Of a stretch of DNA of 64,000 nucleotides, positions 1 through 13,000 are shown piece after piece. Made by a program: the position numbers and the translations under genes. Source of the stretch: Amblyornis subalaris. Lineage: Eukaryota; Chordata; Aves; Passeriformes; Ptilonorhynchidae. The DNA is taken from assembly GCA_018881555.1 (NCBI GenBank), contig JACAXG010000007.1, forward strand, positions 2,680,643 to 2,744,642, read 5' to 3'. How positions within the stretch are numbered: position 1 is the stretch's first letter; each line of letters begins with the position of its first letter. The notes under the pieces were generated by a model that had not been told where the DNA came from, ran no database searches, and saw only the letters and a list, made by a program, of their open reading frames with translations.

Positions 1-1595
1 GCTGTGACCAGAGATGACATGACAGCAAGGAAGGTGTGGTATCAAGGTATTGGGGAAATCCAAACCACTGTACTGATTGTAAGAACAGTTCCCCAACTGG
101 GAAGGTAAAGAAGGCCAGAAGGGGTAGGGGAAGAATCAATGAAATTTCCATTAAAAGAAAAGGAAAAGCCAAATAGAAAGAAGTCAGAGTAACAGCAACC
201 AATGAATGTGGAAGTAAAATAGACTGGAAAATGGGGTCAGTGTGAACCAGCACATGGTTCCTAGCTTAGCTGGTTTAGTGGGACCTAGAATAGGACTTNG
301 AAATATATTCCCATTTTCCCAGCAATCATAGCATTCTCTCACAGCAGCCACACTGGTTCTACTCAGCTGCTTCCAGGTGACCCCTGCAGTCATTGTCATT
401 ATCACTCTCCTTNAGCTAACCTGCCAGCCCCTCACTTTTGTGTCTCTGAGTCTTTTACAANGTTTATTCACAAGATGGATAAGTCACCACCAAGAGCCAG
501 CTGTAGCAAGAACTGAATGCTCACCTACCACCTCATGCATANATCTTCGGAGTATGAATGTTGGCAGGAAGTAGCCATTCTCTTTCTTCTGTTAGTTGCT
601 GAATGGTATAATACAGTCTTGTTTCCCTTCCAGAAAGTGTCCTTTGTTCTGACAGTGAATTTATATAGACTAAGTAGTGACACTTTTGTACAGGGGAACC
701 TTAACATTTGGGTAGTTCATGGNCATGGCTGGGAAAATAAAATTTCTGCTCAGCAAGCATTAGCCTTTTTCCACTTTTTTCCTTCCTAAAATTTACAGTC
801 ACTTCTATCCACCTTTCATCTGCTCAAGGGAAAAAAAAAAATAAGGAAAGAGCCTTTTCTTACGTTCATCACTTAAACAAAAGCAGGCTTTCACATTCAA
901 AGAGATTCATACCCTACTACCAAGATAATAGGTGAGATGCAAGTCCAAAAGTGCCCCTGCTGAGCATTCATGGGTGTGCTGAGCATTCATGGGTGGTCGA
1001 AGCTGTAACTGAGCTGCCTCACCATGGTGCAGCAAGAATTCAGATTTATTTTATGCAACTGGCATTCCATTTATACTTTTTGGTCCACTGTATCTCAGAG
1101 CGCATTACAGAGCATTTAACCACAATATACTGTACCTACAGCACAGTTCCACCAGAGTCATTTAGCACATGAAAGGGGACGGAAGGGGAGGAGATGGGAG
1201 AAAAAGGAAAAGAGGGGGGGTGATTTTGGAAAATTTGATTCTCACCTGATTAAAAAACTGTTAAGTGTTCTGATCATTGTCCTCATCCTAACTCCTGACA
1301 AAATCCTCTCACTCATTGCACCTCTTCTCAGCATCTCAATTCATATATTGTCTGAAAGTTAACCCTTGCTTTCTAATTCCCAAGTTGTTTACGTATGGCG
1401 TAAATTCTCCACTAGTCTCCCGTTCTCCTAACTGCCCAAACGCTTCATAACNGCCCTCTCTTAATTTTAGACTGCTGCAGCCTGGCCTGTCTAGTGAGCA
1501 AACGCACAGCCTCAGTACATAAAGACCTGTTCTCTCTTCATGCAAACCTTAACTCTTCCTTGAAAACACCAAGTTAAAGGATTTTAAAAATATCC
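1..1595. other. unique sequence, no gene seen
   Basis: AT-rich non-coding sequence. Open frames are short (under about 100 codons), lie on both strands and carry no recognisable domain. It holds short A-runs near 830-842 and a 19-bp tandem duplication described separately. Confidence 0.6.
958..995. repeat. 19-bp perfect tandem duplication
   Basis: The 19-mer TGCTGAGCATTCATGGGTG occurs twice head to tail (958-976 and 977-995) with no mismatch. The identity of the copies points to a recent local duplication or a small variable-number repeat. Confidence 0.9.
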
Positions 1596-1962
1596 ATGGT
1601 AGCTTCCTGTGCAATTTGTCTTCTTATTTTGGTCTGTAACCTAAGCTGCAGCTCTCCAGAAGAGGTAAAGCTTTCCTATCCGTGCCTTGTAGCATGCCAA
1701 GTACATTGCCAGTACTTGACAAATAATTGGGGCCTCCACATATTATTCTTCCTACCCGATAGCAGAGCCCCAGGAATCCAGCCCAGCAGCTAACAAGCAA
1801 AGTCCGGAAAAAGCAAATAAGCATTTTGAGGAAAGCTCATCTTTCTCTCAGCTGCCTCTAGAGCCAGAAGCAAAGAAAAAAANAAAGGAAAAAAAAACAC
1901 AGTTAAAAAATTGCAACCGGCCTGAAACCTTCATTCCTTCTATTCCTCATCTTGGCAAGTAA
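1596..1962 (+). CDS. candidate two-exon small secreted peptide (weak)
   Basis: Exon 1 (1596-1664) would run from an ATG through 23 codons starting MVASCAICLLILVCNLSCSS, a hydrophobic stretch like a signal peptide, to a good donor (AAGAG|GTAAAG). An intron of 187 bp ends in a strong acceptor (CATCTTTCTCTCAG at 1851). Exon 2 (1852-1962) continues in the same phase for 36 codons, rich in Lys, ending HLGK and TAA. The total is about 59 residues, with Cys mainly in the leader. I do not recognise the peptide and no promoter or polyadenylation signal was tied to it. One codon of exon 2 contains an N inside an A-rich run, so a frameshift there is possible. The match of leader, splice sites and phase could be chance. 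Confidence 0.15.
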
Positions 1963-3477
1963 GAAGTACAGTAGCTTGGCCTCCCATCCAGTTAGCTCGG
2001 CCTCACTTCCTACCTATGGGTGTGGGCTTAAGGGTGAAGAAATATGTATGCTGAAAACCTGTAGTGNTGGTTTATTCATCATGTTTCCATCAGGGCACTT
2101 CAGCTTTTCTCCTTTTTTTTCTATAGGAGTTTTTCATTTAATAGTACCAAACNTAATGGCAAATGAATGGCTGGTCCAGCACAGAAAAACCTATAAAATC
2201 AAAATCAGGAGAATAAAAAACCCAAGTAAGATTCACATGTAAGAGATCTGAGATCAAGAAACAAAGTCCATTATTACTAATCACTCGGTGCATGTATGCT
2301 TTTACACNTGCAGAGATAATTTCATGTGTATATATGCATGTATTCCTCCTGCAAGGGACAGATTTGTCCTTGCAGCACAGAGGAATGGTGTGCTTTNTTC
2401 TCTGTTTTGTGGCCTCTTAACAAGATTTAAAAAAAGAAAAAAAAGTAACAGTTATTCTGAACTTTCAAGATTAGAAAGTTCTCCTCTGAGTTTAGAATGG
2501 AGCTTATGCAAGAGAGAAGTGCTGCTGCCCACGCTCTGCAATCGCTGTTTCAAAAAGCAGCTGTGTCCTACCCAGAGAGGACATCGATGGTTCACGCAGC
2601 ATGAACCAAATGCCAAGACTTTTCAACACACTGACACATCAGATTCCCCAGAACCTTGTCAGAATTCAGAGCACATCCCCCGCAAAACTCCCTTTGCCCT
2701 CCCTCTGGATTTGACAGATGAGAAGGAGCGGGCGATGTCGGTGCCCAGGGAGCTGCAGGGAAAGAGGTGGCAAGAGGGTCAGGCACACAGAAAGCCTTTT
2801 TCACCTGTGGGTTGCCAGGTGTCTCTAAACTCCGTACTGTGTGGTACAAGAGGGGGTTGTTTGCTTTCAGTCAACAGCCAGTGATGCTATCCCGTCACTG
2901 TAACCTATTTCTATTCGCAGACATGGAACAACAAAAATATTCTATAAAGCCACAAGCACACAGAAAACTGGTTCAACAGTTTGTGTGGTTCCCTCTGTGA
3001 GAACCAAATACATCCCAAGGATACTCACTGTGCTGTTTGGCCACACCACGGGCAGCTCCAACACATGCAATTAATTTCAAGAACAGTAGAAATGCTGCTT
3101 TTCTCTTGCTTTCTTTTTCTGCTTGACTTGCTTGCTACTCAGAGCGTGCATCAACAGATTTCGGGAGAACCTCCTCACTGTCTATTCCCCATCACAATTG
3201 TGATCGCCGTAATTGTGTTTGCATTACCCACAAAGGAAAAAAAGTTTAAAAGTGTTTTTCTGGATAGAAAGAAGTTCTCTCAATTCAGAATAACCCTGAT
3301 TTGGCTACTAACACCAAGAAAGAGATGACTGTGGACTCAAAAGTCACCAACTGGAAGCATCCCAAGTAAACATAAGTTTACACCACTCACAAGCTCCGTT
3401 GGTTTACAGAGCATTAAAACTATCGTTTCATCTTTTTTATCCCAAAGAGAAAATTCTATATTTCTATCCAAAAAATC
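1963..3477. other. unique sequence, long chance ORF
   Basis: Non-coding sequence with a somewhat GC-richer stretch at about 2500-2880. A 198-codon open frame (2288-2884, +) is the longest in the window, but it shows no domain, no signal peptide and an unremarkable start. It overlaps an 85-codon frame on the other strand, so I do not call it a gene. Confidence 0.5.
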
Positions 3478-3600
3478 AGACAATCACAGAACATCCTGAG
3501 CTGGAAGGGACCCACAAGGATCATCAAAACCCAACTCCTGGCCCTGCACAGGACAGTGCCAAGAATCATACACTGTGCCTGAGAACATTGTCCAAAGGTT
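3478..3600 (-). mobile_element. CR1 LINE 3'-end fragment
   Basis: Reading on the plus strand, 'aatcacagaacatcctgagctgg', then 'gggacccacaaggatcatc', 'ccaactcctggccctgcacaggaca' and 'gcctgagaacattgtccaaa' follow in the order of the reverse complement of an avian CR1 3' end. The copy is about 120 bp, 5'-truncated and diverged. CR1 is the dominant LINE of birds and inserts as 5'-truncated copies, which this fits. Confidence 0.8.
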
Positions 3601-3869
3601 TTTATCCTCTCTTCATTTTCTAATAAACAGGAAGTGATGCNCTGGCTGTGAGCTGGGAGGAAGCGGCATGCAGTATTTCACATGCAACGAAGCTTGCAAA
3701 GTTTAGTTTGGTGGAGATTGTTCCATACAATCATATGTGGCTGAATTTTCCAAACAGTAACAAACAGCCAGTGAAATGAGTTTGCGTTCGGATACACTTG
3801 GCTCAGCAGGCTGTGGTTTAGCCCCATAGGTAAGCTCAGATTTGACATGGGCTAAAATAAAATAGTCCT

Positions 3870-4380
3870 TGGCGACCGGTCATGGTAACTGAAATCTTAC
3901 TCTTGGAGGACTGGTTAAGAGGGTCCAGATCCAATTCTTCCACAGTCGCTGCAGCTGGAACAGAGCTGCTCTGTCAGTGCCCAACTCCATTAATCCTACG
4001 CGTCTGATCTGTCTGAGTTTCACTAAGAAAACAAAGTGAGGGAGCCCTGAGACGCGCAGACATAAATGAAAAAATACNTTCACATTTCCAACTGTCCACA
4101 CGTTCCCGGGAAAGTTGCACCTCTGCTCTGTTGCTCAGCATGTGGTTCCAATTGTGACAACAATGCGCGTTTGTTCGGCCGCGTGCTGGCTGCGAACGGC
4201 AGGGTTTAAATCCTGCGTGGCCTGGGACTGCCTTTCAGGGTCAAGTGTCTGGCATGTGCCTGCTCTGTTCTGGTCGGTATAATCTTATAGATGGCCCCAG
4301 AAGCAGACCCAGACCCTTTGATGGCAGAAAGGCACATTTACGCACAGTGCGCGTACACCGAGTATTTTTCACGAGGTCCA
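3870..4380. other. CpG-enriched patch
   Basis: About twenty CpG dinucleotides fall in roughly 500 bp, densest at 4165-4225 (GCGCG, TCGGCCGCG, GCGAACGG), within a background where CpG is scarce. It could be a small regulatory element or an untranslated first exon. No TATA box, splice pairing or coding frame supports a specific call. Confidence 0.3.
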
Positions 4381-7300
4381 AGAAAGAGGGTACTGGGGGG
4401 AAGCAAGCAAGCAAGAAAAAAAAACAGTATCTATCTAGGTCTTTCCATTTCCTTTGCATTAGATTTGCTAAATTAAATAAATAATGATTTTACACTACTC
4501 TCCTAGAACAGAATTTAAGTATTTTTTACTCATTTTTACAAACAACCACTCATGAAAATTGCCTTGCCCTGCAGAACTTTTAGCACTGACTTGCACTTAC
4601 TATGAGAGAGGAATTTTTTCAGAAATACTTGCTATGACCCAGTTTTCTGGGGAAAAAAAAAAACCATTAATAGTGGTGGTTTCCAGTTTTTTTGTTCTTC
4701 TCATGGATTTAGGATATTGTCAACATTTTCACTAATATCTGCTGTTCTCAGGGAGATGGAGTAGAAGTGAAGATACCTCACTGAAAGGTATACCCAATGT
4801 ACAATTTCAGTGTAGAATTTAGCAGGACAGGATGACTACATCACCAGCCTGCTAGGAAAAGAGTCTAACCCACATTTTCTACTCCTATCTTAGCCCTCCC
4901 CTAAGCTAGGTAGTGCTTTCTAATGAAGTTCCCTTCCTACAATGCTTCATTGTAAACATCTATTTAATTTACAATGAATTCTTTTGCAACTTGTGTTTTG
5001 AATGAAATCTCATTGCAAGGCATTTGGCTCCAAAGATTTCTTGACCTCACATTTTGGAAAAGGGACCTGAAATTAAACAATAAGATGACCAACATATGTG
5101 ACAGTATAATTAAAAACAGCACTATAATTCCTGCTCAGCAAAGAAACAAATTAAAGCTCTGCCATCTCTCAACTATGACACTTCCTAATGTTTAAATACT
5201 CAAAATTATTATGAGGTTATAATTTTACAGGGACAGGGAAGAGAGGGTTATTTACAGAGTTAAACACTGGGAGCTAGTCGTTCAGGAGACATTTTTAACC
5301 CTTTCAGTACTAAAAATAACCTCTGAATGTACCCTTCTCTGATGCATCATGAAAAGTCAGTGTGGAACATGTTCCTAAAGCAATTAGAATTTCAATGAAT
5401 GAAGCCATTAAGAGTTTCACAGAAAGAAAGAAAACAAGAACCAAAATCAAAACCCCAACCGATTTAAAAATTTTGTGCTCATCTCTATTCTAAAATATTC
5501 CATGCTGTTCTTCCTACCCTGCAGGCTTTCNAGCCTCATGTGACTGCCACAATGGAGCCACACTTAACACCACAGCCCTGGCTCTCCTGGTGCCAGTNAA
5601 GGAGCTGCACAGAGATGGTCACACAAGTGATGATATTTAGACTCAACGTTTCCAGTGAAAGCCCCAGAGAAGAAGGATAGGTTTGAAGGTTTGTTTGTTT
5701 CTGAAGAATGTTCTCTTTGTAAAAAAAAGAGGGGTTCTTTTTCAAGATCCTTGAATATAGAAGCCAAATAGAACACAAGCCCTTATTTTGCTAATGTTTC
5801 TGTACTCTTGAGATATAAAAGTATAAACTTGAATCATNCTGAAGTATAAACTGTACCAATATGAGATTTTAAAAACCCAAACAACAAAAAGACACAGCAG
5901 GATTTTCTTACAGCTAGATTTCTGTCAGTTTTACTTCATTTATCTTTTCTACCTCAACCTGTCTTGTAGCAAGAACCCTTTCAGTCTCTGAAAGATTACA
6001 GATCTCCTGAAGGGTGTAGGGCTAGGAGTGGGCAGGAGGGGAAAGTCCAAGATGAAAGATCGTTACTGATGGAAACATATCCACTGGTTGGGATTACAGA
6101 TTACAGATAAACCCTCCAAACAATGGACAGATTGCACATGGATATGGTGGGTGTTGATATCTCCTCAGATACTGATGGTAATAGGGCACTTGGATTGCTC
6201 TTGCACTGGGTGAGCTGGCTGGTGCCAGGGTTAACATCCAGCCAGGGTGAAAAATTAATGTCTAGTGATTACAGGAATCTAACTTTTTCTGTTATTCTTA
6301 TTGCTTTAACAGATAAGAGGAGTAGATATAAATTAATAGGTCCTGGCATACGCAGCAATACTGTTGCTCAGCCAAGCAAAGAGTTTTAAACAACCGCAAG
6401 CTGTGTCTGTAGGTTTTCTCTTTCTAGGTGTCTCATTACACACCACAGCCAGGCATTGCTGCATCTGAGTTTAAACTGGAGCTGTACCACACTCAGCATT
6501 TTCGAAAGTCAGACTTAAGTACCAGAAATAGGAACTGAAGAGCTTTACTTTGACACAGTGTGTTTTCGGATCCTGACTTAAAAGCAAGAGGTCAGATAAG
6601 TGCCTCAGGGATGGTGAGATTACTCCTTTGGACAGTGGAATATTTTTTAGCTTGGCATAAAAACTGATCTTACCTTTAGAGGACTGAAGTTCAATTGGCA
6701 AGATTGAGGGAACATGTGCTACAGAAAGACCCAGAAATGAGTTAACAAGGACAGGGACTCTGAAAGAAGGACAGTGAATTTTTAGTGTGGAGTTTCAGCC
6801 TCACAGTGGAAGCCCCAATTATGGGGAAATGCCCTGACCAAGAATAATGACTGATGTTTGCTAATCTCAGAGGATCAGACTGTTTAGGCCATCCAGCCAA
6901 GAGAGCTTTGATAGCGCTTTGAAGAGCAGCCATGAGGACTCAGCAGGAGTCACAACCTCTGGAAATATTTATTTACCTCTGGAAATAGCATAAATTGCAT
7001 CTTCATGTCATGCAATCATCACGGTCCAGCCAACGTGCAAAGAGACTTAGAANAGGAAGAGAAAGAAGAAGAGAGATACTGAGGGGAAGGTAATAGAGAT
7101 TTGAGGGGTTTATATCCTCTCCTTTAACAAACNAAGCATCTGTGAAAAGCAAATATCATAACTTGTTTATTTACTTACTGTGCTGGTCTGTGGGTAGTTC
7201 TTTACTTGTGCATATCAGCACCACTAATAAAAAATATTTTTACATCCTCTGTAGCAAAAACTGACAAGAAGTAACAAGGCCAGTGTGATGTGGCAAGAGC

Positions 7301-8877
7301 ATTTACAGTGACTCAGAGAGAGAGGAGATATGCAGGACTATCAAGAGAACTTTTCCTTTCTTCCCCATACAGTTCTATTCCAGAAAATTTGATTTATCCC
7401 CCCCCCGCCCACGATGTCTAAAATTAATTGACACCATAGTCAGCTATGTCCATCTCAATGTAAATCCAAGAGAGCCTTAAGGAACAAACAAAAGCACTTT
7501 ATAACACACATTTGTCTCCAAACTATAAAACCTTATCATATTTTCTCACTTTACAATATATTATCATTATCTAAGCAACTCTTGATAGAATTGGTNGATA
7601 AAGTTTGAACTGGGGTTTCTTATTCAACATGTTGAGTAATAGCTCTACATTTAATTGTCCAGCAGTTACAGAGGTTTGTGTGGGTCTGGGTGTTGCCTTC
7701 TCACTTCCTGAGTAGTAAATTAGAAGTGATCATTCTCCCTTCATTTCTGTTAGTGCAGTGCCTTTCTTTGACAAGAAAGAAAGACAAATCTTCTCACTTT
7801 TAGGGTCTCTGCTATTGAATTGCAACTATTTATTAAAATGTCACTGCTAATTTAGAAATCGCAAAGCAGGTACACAATCTGCCTGCTTGGTGTTGCCATT
7901 TCCCGTCAGTAAGTTAAGAACCATACCGTCACAAGAGAATTTGCNAAATACAAATTTAATTTTTACTGTGACCTTCATGGCAATATCCAACAATAGTCTT
8001 CCCTGCCTTTGGCATGTGAGTCTCTAGATTAGATCAAGCATTCCTTATAATTTAATCAAGTATCTTAGCTACCTCTACTCTGGTTGTGGACCATAACTAT
8101 CCCTGTAACCCCCCACTGCTGTGACATCCATTTTATTCCATGAAAATAATCTGAATTAGCACAGAGATCTAGTAATGGACCTGCTAAACACAAAAAAACC
8201 AAACATGTAGAAGTTATATTTTTCATTAATGATCGTTTGAAGCATGATTCATTTTTCTCCTTGAAAAACAACAAGACAACCTTTTCCTCTGATTTTCTGA
8301 GGAAAAAAAATACTACAATTTCAGACCTCTTAAGCTTAAAAACCTATGAGCTAGTAACTAATCACAGAGTATCTGAGCATCCTTCCTCTGAAAGGAGATT
8401 ATGACAATTTGTGAGAGAAAAAGTATTTTTTTTGAATGGGACTTATCACAGGTAATAACACTTTGCTTAAGTCATAAGCTGCTGTCTCAAAGAAAATGCC
8501 CAGTCAGGTTAAATACTGATGCATGTTCAGAGATTAAATGTGTTTGGTTTAAGGCTAACCATATTAACCAGCAACAAACAATGCAATACTATTGTTTGAT
8601 ATTAAACTGCCTTTCNAGTAGACTATTTTCAGTGACATGGGCTCAGTATGGTTTTTTTAACAACTTTAAAGATTCATAATCTAATTCTCTAATCAGGATC
8701 AAACAACTATAGGTGAAAGAGTGACTATGTGGCAATGCTTAAGTGCTAACACTAAACGTCTCCATGTCTCTAAAAAGTTAGAAATAGTCATAGAATACCC
8801 ATTACTGCTCAGCCTTTCAGACAAATAAATAAAAGCCTGCACCACCTTATCATCAGCAGGAACAAGAGATTTTGGAG
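4381..8877. other. unique AT-rich sequence, no gene seen
   Basis: No recognisable gene or interspersed repeat. There are short homopolymers, a purine-rich stretch at about 7045-7100, and a C-run near 7399-7409 that would be a G-run on the minus strand. Confidence 0.5.
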
Positions 8878-9158
8878 AATCATAGAACGGCCTGGGTTGG
8901 AAGGGACCATAAAGATCATCTAGTTATGACCCCCCTGCCATGGGCAGGGACATCTTCCACTAGCCTAGGTTGCTCAAAGCTCCATCCAACCTGACCTTGA
9001 ACACTGCCAGGGATGGGGCATTCATGGCTTCCCTGGGCAACCTGTGCCAGTGGCTCACCACCCTCACAGTAAAGAATTTCTTCCTGTATCTAGTCTAAAC
9101 CCACCCTCTTTCAGTTGGAAGCCACTCCCTCTTGTCCTGTCCCTAAAACTCACACGTT
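8878..9158 (-). mobile_element. CR1 LINE, 5'-truncated 3' end
   Basis: A textbook avian CR1 3' region in reverse complement: 'aatcatagaacggcctgggttgg', 'ccatgggcagggacatcttccactag', 'aggttgctcaaagctccatccaacc', 'cagggatggggcattcatggc' and 'ccctcttgtcctgtccc' in the canonical order. The length is about 280 bp and the divergence is moderate. The element's 3' end is at the left edge, so it was inserted in minus orientation. There is no coding capacity. Confidence 0.95.
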
Positions 9159-9867
9159 GCTTTATAGTATCCTAGGTACATCACTGGAGGTTGGCATTTT
9201 CCAGAGTTTCAATTCCTAAATTTTGCATTTACNACATTTTGAAGCACCTGCACATGAAGCTATTTCATCTGTGAGACTGAAAATCTTCTTATGCTCACAG
9301 ATACAAGTTCTGAAAATAGGCNCATATCTGTGACATGTAAGAACACAGCTGTGAGCCTCACCAATAATGCATTGGTTTTCCTACCATAGAAGACTTCCAC
9401 CAGTCTTTTTTGGGCAAAATAGCAGAATAGATTATGAACTTCTCCAAAAGAATGTAGTAGTGCCCAGGCAGTCTCTAGTGCACCACAAAATACCAAGAAA
9501 GAGACAAGCTGGTTGGCCTTTGAAATATATGGAAAATATAATGCTAACAAAACTGTTACTAGCAGAATCTTTTTCTTCCTTAGCAGAAGTTATGGGTGGT
9601 CCTTGCAAAAATAAAAAGAAATTATTAGCAAAATCTTGGCTGCAGCTCACTCACTGGCAAACGCAAAACCAAATATCTGGCACCAGGTGTGAAAGTAGTG
9701 AGGCACCCCGACCTCATGGTCATTAGAATCCTGCAAGATTTCCAACTCAAGTAAGACTTCCCGGCTCACACCTCCTTCATCAGCCCTCATCACACCAGCT
9801 GAAATTATCTTGGCAGCGGGAATAATTCTTCATCAGCTACAATAAGTGTTACAGATGTATCTGAACG

Positions 9868-10030
9868 AGACACAGNGTGCCGCGGGATACGCGGCTCCGA
9901 GAACTCCCACCGTGCCTGTTGAAAACTCTCCTCTGGGGGCCGGGAGCTGCGCCTGCAGTCGGCAAAGGCCCGGCAACCAAAACCCTTCTTCGTGTTTATC
10001 TTGAACGAGGATGCTCACTGCAGCCAGCTG
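9868..10030. promoter_or_regulatory. short CpG-dense, GC-rich patch
   Basis: About twelve CpGs lie in roughly 140 bp (GCCGCGG, ACGCGG, GGCCGGG, TGCGCC, CCCGGC), with GC content well above the flanks. This is shorter than the usual 200-bp CpG-island threshold. It could be a small promoter or enhancer. Open frames of 61-67 codons exist on both strands across it, as expected in GC-rich sequence with few stop codons, and neither is recognisable. Confidence 0.3.
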
Positions 10031-13000
10031 CAGCATGTCAACTTAAATCACCTTCTAGATAACACAGCGAGGTGGCCTCGTGCAAANGCTTCATTCAAAG
10101 TTCTCATTTTCCTAAAAATAATCTAAACCACAGATGCACAAGTAACCCCTCATCGGTCCCCACCCAGAAGGCATAAGCCGGTCTCCAGCTCCTACGGCAG
10201 TAACAATTTATTTGCTTGTCCAGGAGGGCTTTTTCATTCCTCCTTGTACCAAATGTCACTTCAGCCCGCCACCTGGGTCCCTGTCCTTCATACAGATAGC
10301 ACATTGTTGGGAAATGTTTACTTTGCCATGTGCCATGACAATCCTGGGATGAAGTGTCAAATGACAGACTTTCATCTGGATATAATTTATTCATTATATC
10401 ACTACTTCTTATTAAAGAAAAAGCACCAGTGTGAAAGTATGAACAAAAAACCCCCTTTTTGGTGATTGAATATCCTGGAAAGTATTAAAGTTAAAAGCTC
10501 TNGAGTCAGACAGAGCAGCATCGTATTATTAGAATAATATGTTAATGTTTCAGTCATGCAACCTCTGTGGGTCTTTTGAAACACCTGTGGAAATAAGTTT
10601 TGTGCTATTACAATGCTAACAAAGACACTGGGCTGAGTCAGTTTAATTGCTCAAATTATCCATGTGACTGAATTTTATGAGGTAATAAAACACATCCTGA
10701 TATAAACATAATAAATACTTAGTATAAAATACTACACTGAGGATATTCGCAACAACTTCTTCCTATTTTCTTTGTCTCCTCTGTTTTCCTGTTCCTCAGA
10801 CTGCATTCATACAGCTGCTACTCAGAAAACCCCTGATGCTGCTTGTGGTGGGATGGAAACCGAGAGCCCATCACCTACCGTACANTGGAGAGTCTATCTT
10901 TAAAAACAATGGATACTGCAGAATAGATTTAAGNCTGTCCAAGGAAACCACGTCAGTGACTCCAGCTCCCTCTTTCAGCACAGAGGAAGAGGCACCATTT
11001 CTTGGTATCTCCCTTTCCCTTTGTTAGGCCAGATCCATATTCCCAAATGTCATCACACCTCAACTTCACCTACTGGCTCTTTGCTTTTACTGCCTTCTCT
11101 GAGTGTTTTGTCGTTGATAACAGAGTCTGGGAAACCNTTTTCCTTACCTAGCATTAAATCCCTGCTTTTACATTCATAATTGTGTCATAAAAGTGAATGA
11201 CAGTAAAGTTTTATGACGTCTAAAGATGGGCCTGAGTGGCAAAACCTGCACACTAAGTGAAAATTTTCCCAGCTTAGGAGGTGTAGGGTTTCAAGCTCAA
11301 CACAACTNGTTCTCTTTTCTAAATGATTACATGTTCTGCTATTTTCTTAAGAGGAAAGATTTGTGAATACACTAAGGCATTTTCACTTTTAGTTTATGAT
11401 CACAGTAAAGAAGTGTAGCCATTAGTGGTAAGAATGTTAAGATGCAATAGTTTAAACATTTAGTTCAGGAAATGCTGAAAAACAAATAGGTCNTTACATT
11501 ATTGAATTAATTATGTATTTTTCATTTTTAATGAAGTAATTCTGAAAGCTGATGGTCCACATCAGTAAGGGATAACTAATCACCAAATGGAAGTGTATGA
11601 ATTAAAATCGTGCAGTATTCCTGAGGCTGAAGAATTTATTACCAAATGGGTGACTNAGTAGATCTAAATGATGAAAAGAGATAAGTTGTTAAAAATTAAA
11701 TATAAACACCAGCCTAATTTAATAACAGGCTCAGAAAGGATTTATGATCCTCACAATATTTTAAAAACATAATTTCCTCCATTCTCTTAAAATCAAATTA
11801 ACAGCTATATGAATCTTTGTTGAAGTAGAAAAGTGAGCATATATGCAATATAAGCATCTGACAAATATTTTTATTCAGTTTTATCGAAATATAATCACAC
11901 AACAAATTTAGCCTTCTGATTCTGTGTATTTCAACAATTCCACATTACCAAAGTCATTCAGAAATGGCAGCTTTTTACCACTAACAGTAATGCAAAGTAA
12001 CACTTGAAAAGGAACCCAAGCTACCCTTCCGAGTTTTGCAGTAGCAAATGTAGCATAAGACACCAAGGAAAAGCAAGAAAACCAAGAGAACAAACCACAG
12101 TGAATCAATAATCTAGATTATATGATGGTCATCAATCTGTGAAAAGATGGCAAGCCTGGATTATGGGAAAAGCATTTCCTGCTTAATAGCAGAGTTCAAC
12201 AATTTATATATATGTACACCTATAACTTTCTGGTTATGCAGAAAAGTATAGGGTATGTTTCTAAACTGCTAAGTCTGAAGCTAAGACTAAGGCAGCAATT
12301 ATAAGAAAGGGGATGTTCTTTTTCAGTCAAAAAAAGGTCATGGAATTTTACAGTAGNTGTCCTAAAAATATCTTTTCTAAATTCTCAAAGGAGAATCTAA
12401 AAAGAATCTTAAGAGAATTTGGACCTCACTGAGAAAGAAGTGTCAGCAAATGCCCTCTATGGTAGAAATTTAAAAATTCCTTCACAACTATGACCTATAA
12501 CANAATAATTCTAATGACTCATACTTCACTAATGAAAATTCATTTCCAGGCTTCTCCCCAGAGCTTGGTGGGATGCTTAAGAAGCATAATTGGCACTTTG
12601 CAGCTGCTCTGCACTCTTTGAAAGAGACTGAAGCAATGACCACTAGCACTCAGTACCTTTGCATTCACACACAAATACCAAAACTATTCTGAAAATGCAC
12701 AGCACACACAGAAGGGACTCTGCAGCATCCACAAAAATGAATTCATGACAGTTTTGCNCTTACNGGCTGAAGATAATGGTGCCATAGCCTCAANAGGAAT
12801 CTATATTCAAAATGTTTACAGCAAGTAACTGAAGCTCGAAATAATAACATCCTAAAAAAACTGAAACAATGATTCCTAAAAAAACAATTTGGAGAATCTT
12901 GGAAATTACCTATTGCCAGTGTGTAGGTGACCAGCACTTTTGAAGCCAGACAACTTTCACCTCTTTTAATGTGTTTTTACAATAATAAATCCTTGTGCAA

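Noticed and set aside
2288..2884. Longest open frame in the window (198 codons, +) as a gene
   Set aside because: No domain, leader or splice context; overlaps an open frame on the other strand in a GC-richer stretch; within what chance gives in 64 kb.
4131..4213. tRNA-like signals (TTGCTCAGCATGTGG as an A box, GGTTTAAATCC as a B box)
   Set aside because: The T-stem would enclose an 8-base loop and no acceptor or anticodon stem can be folded; the spacing is also long. Probably coincidence.
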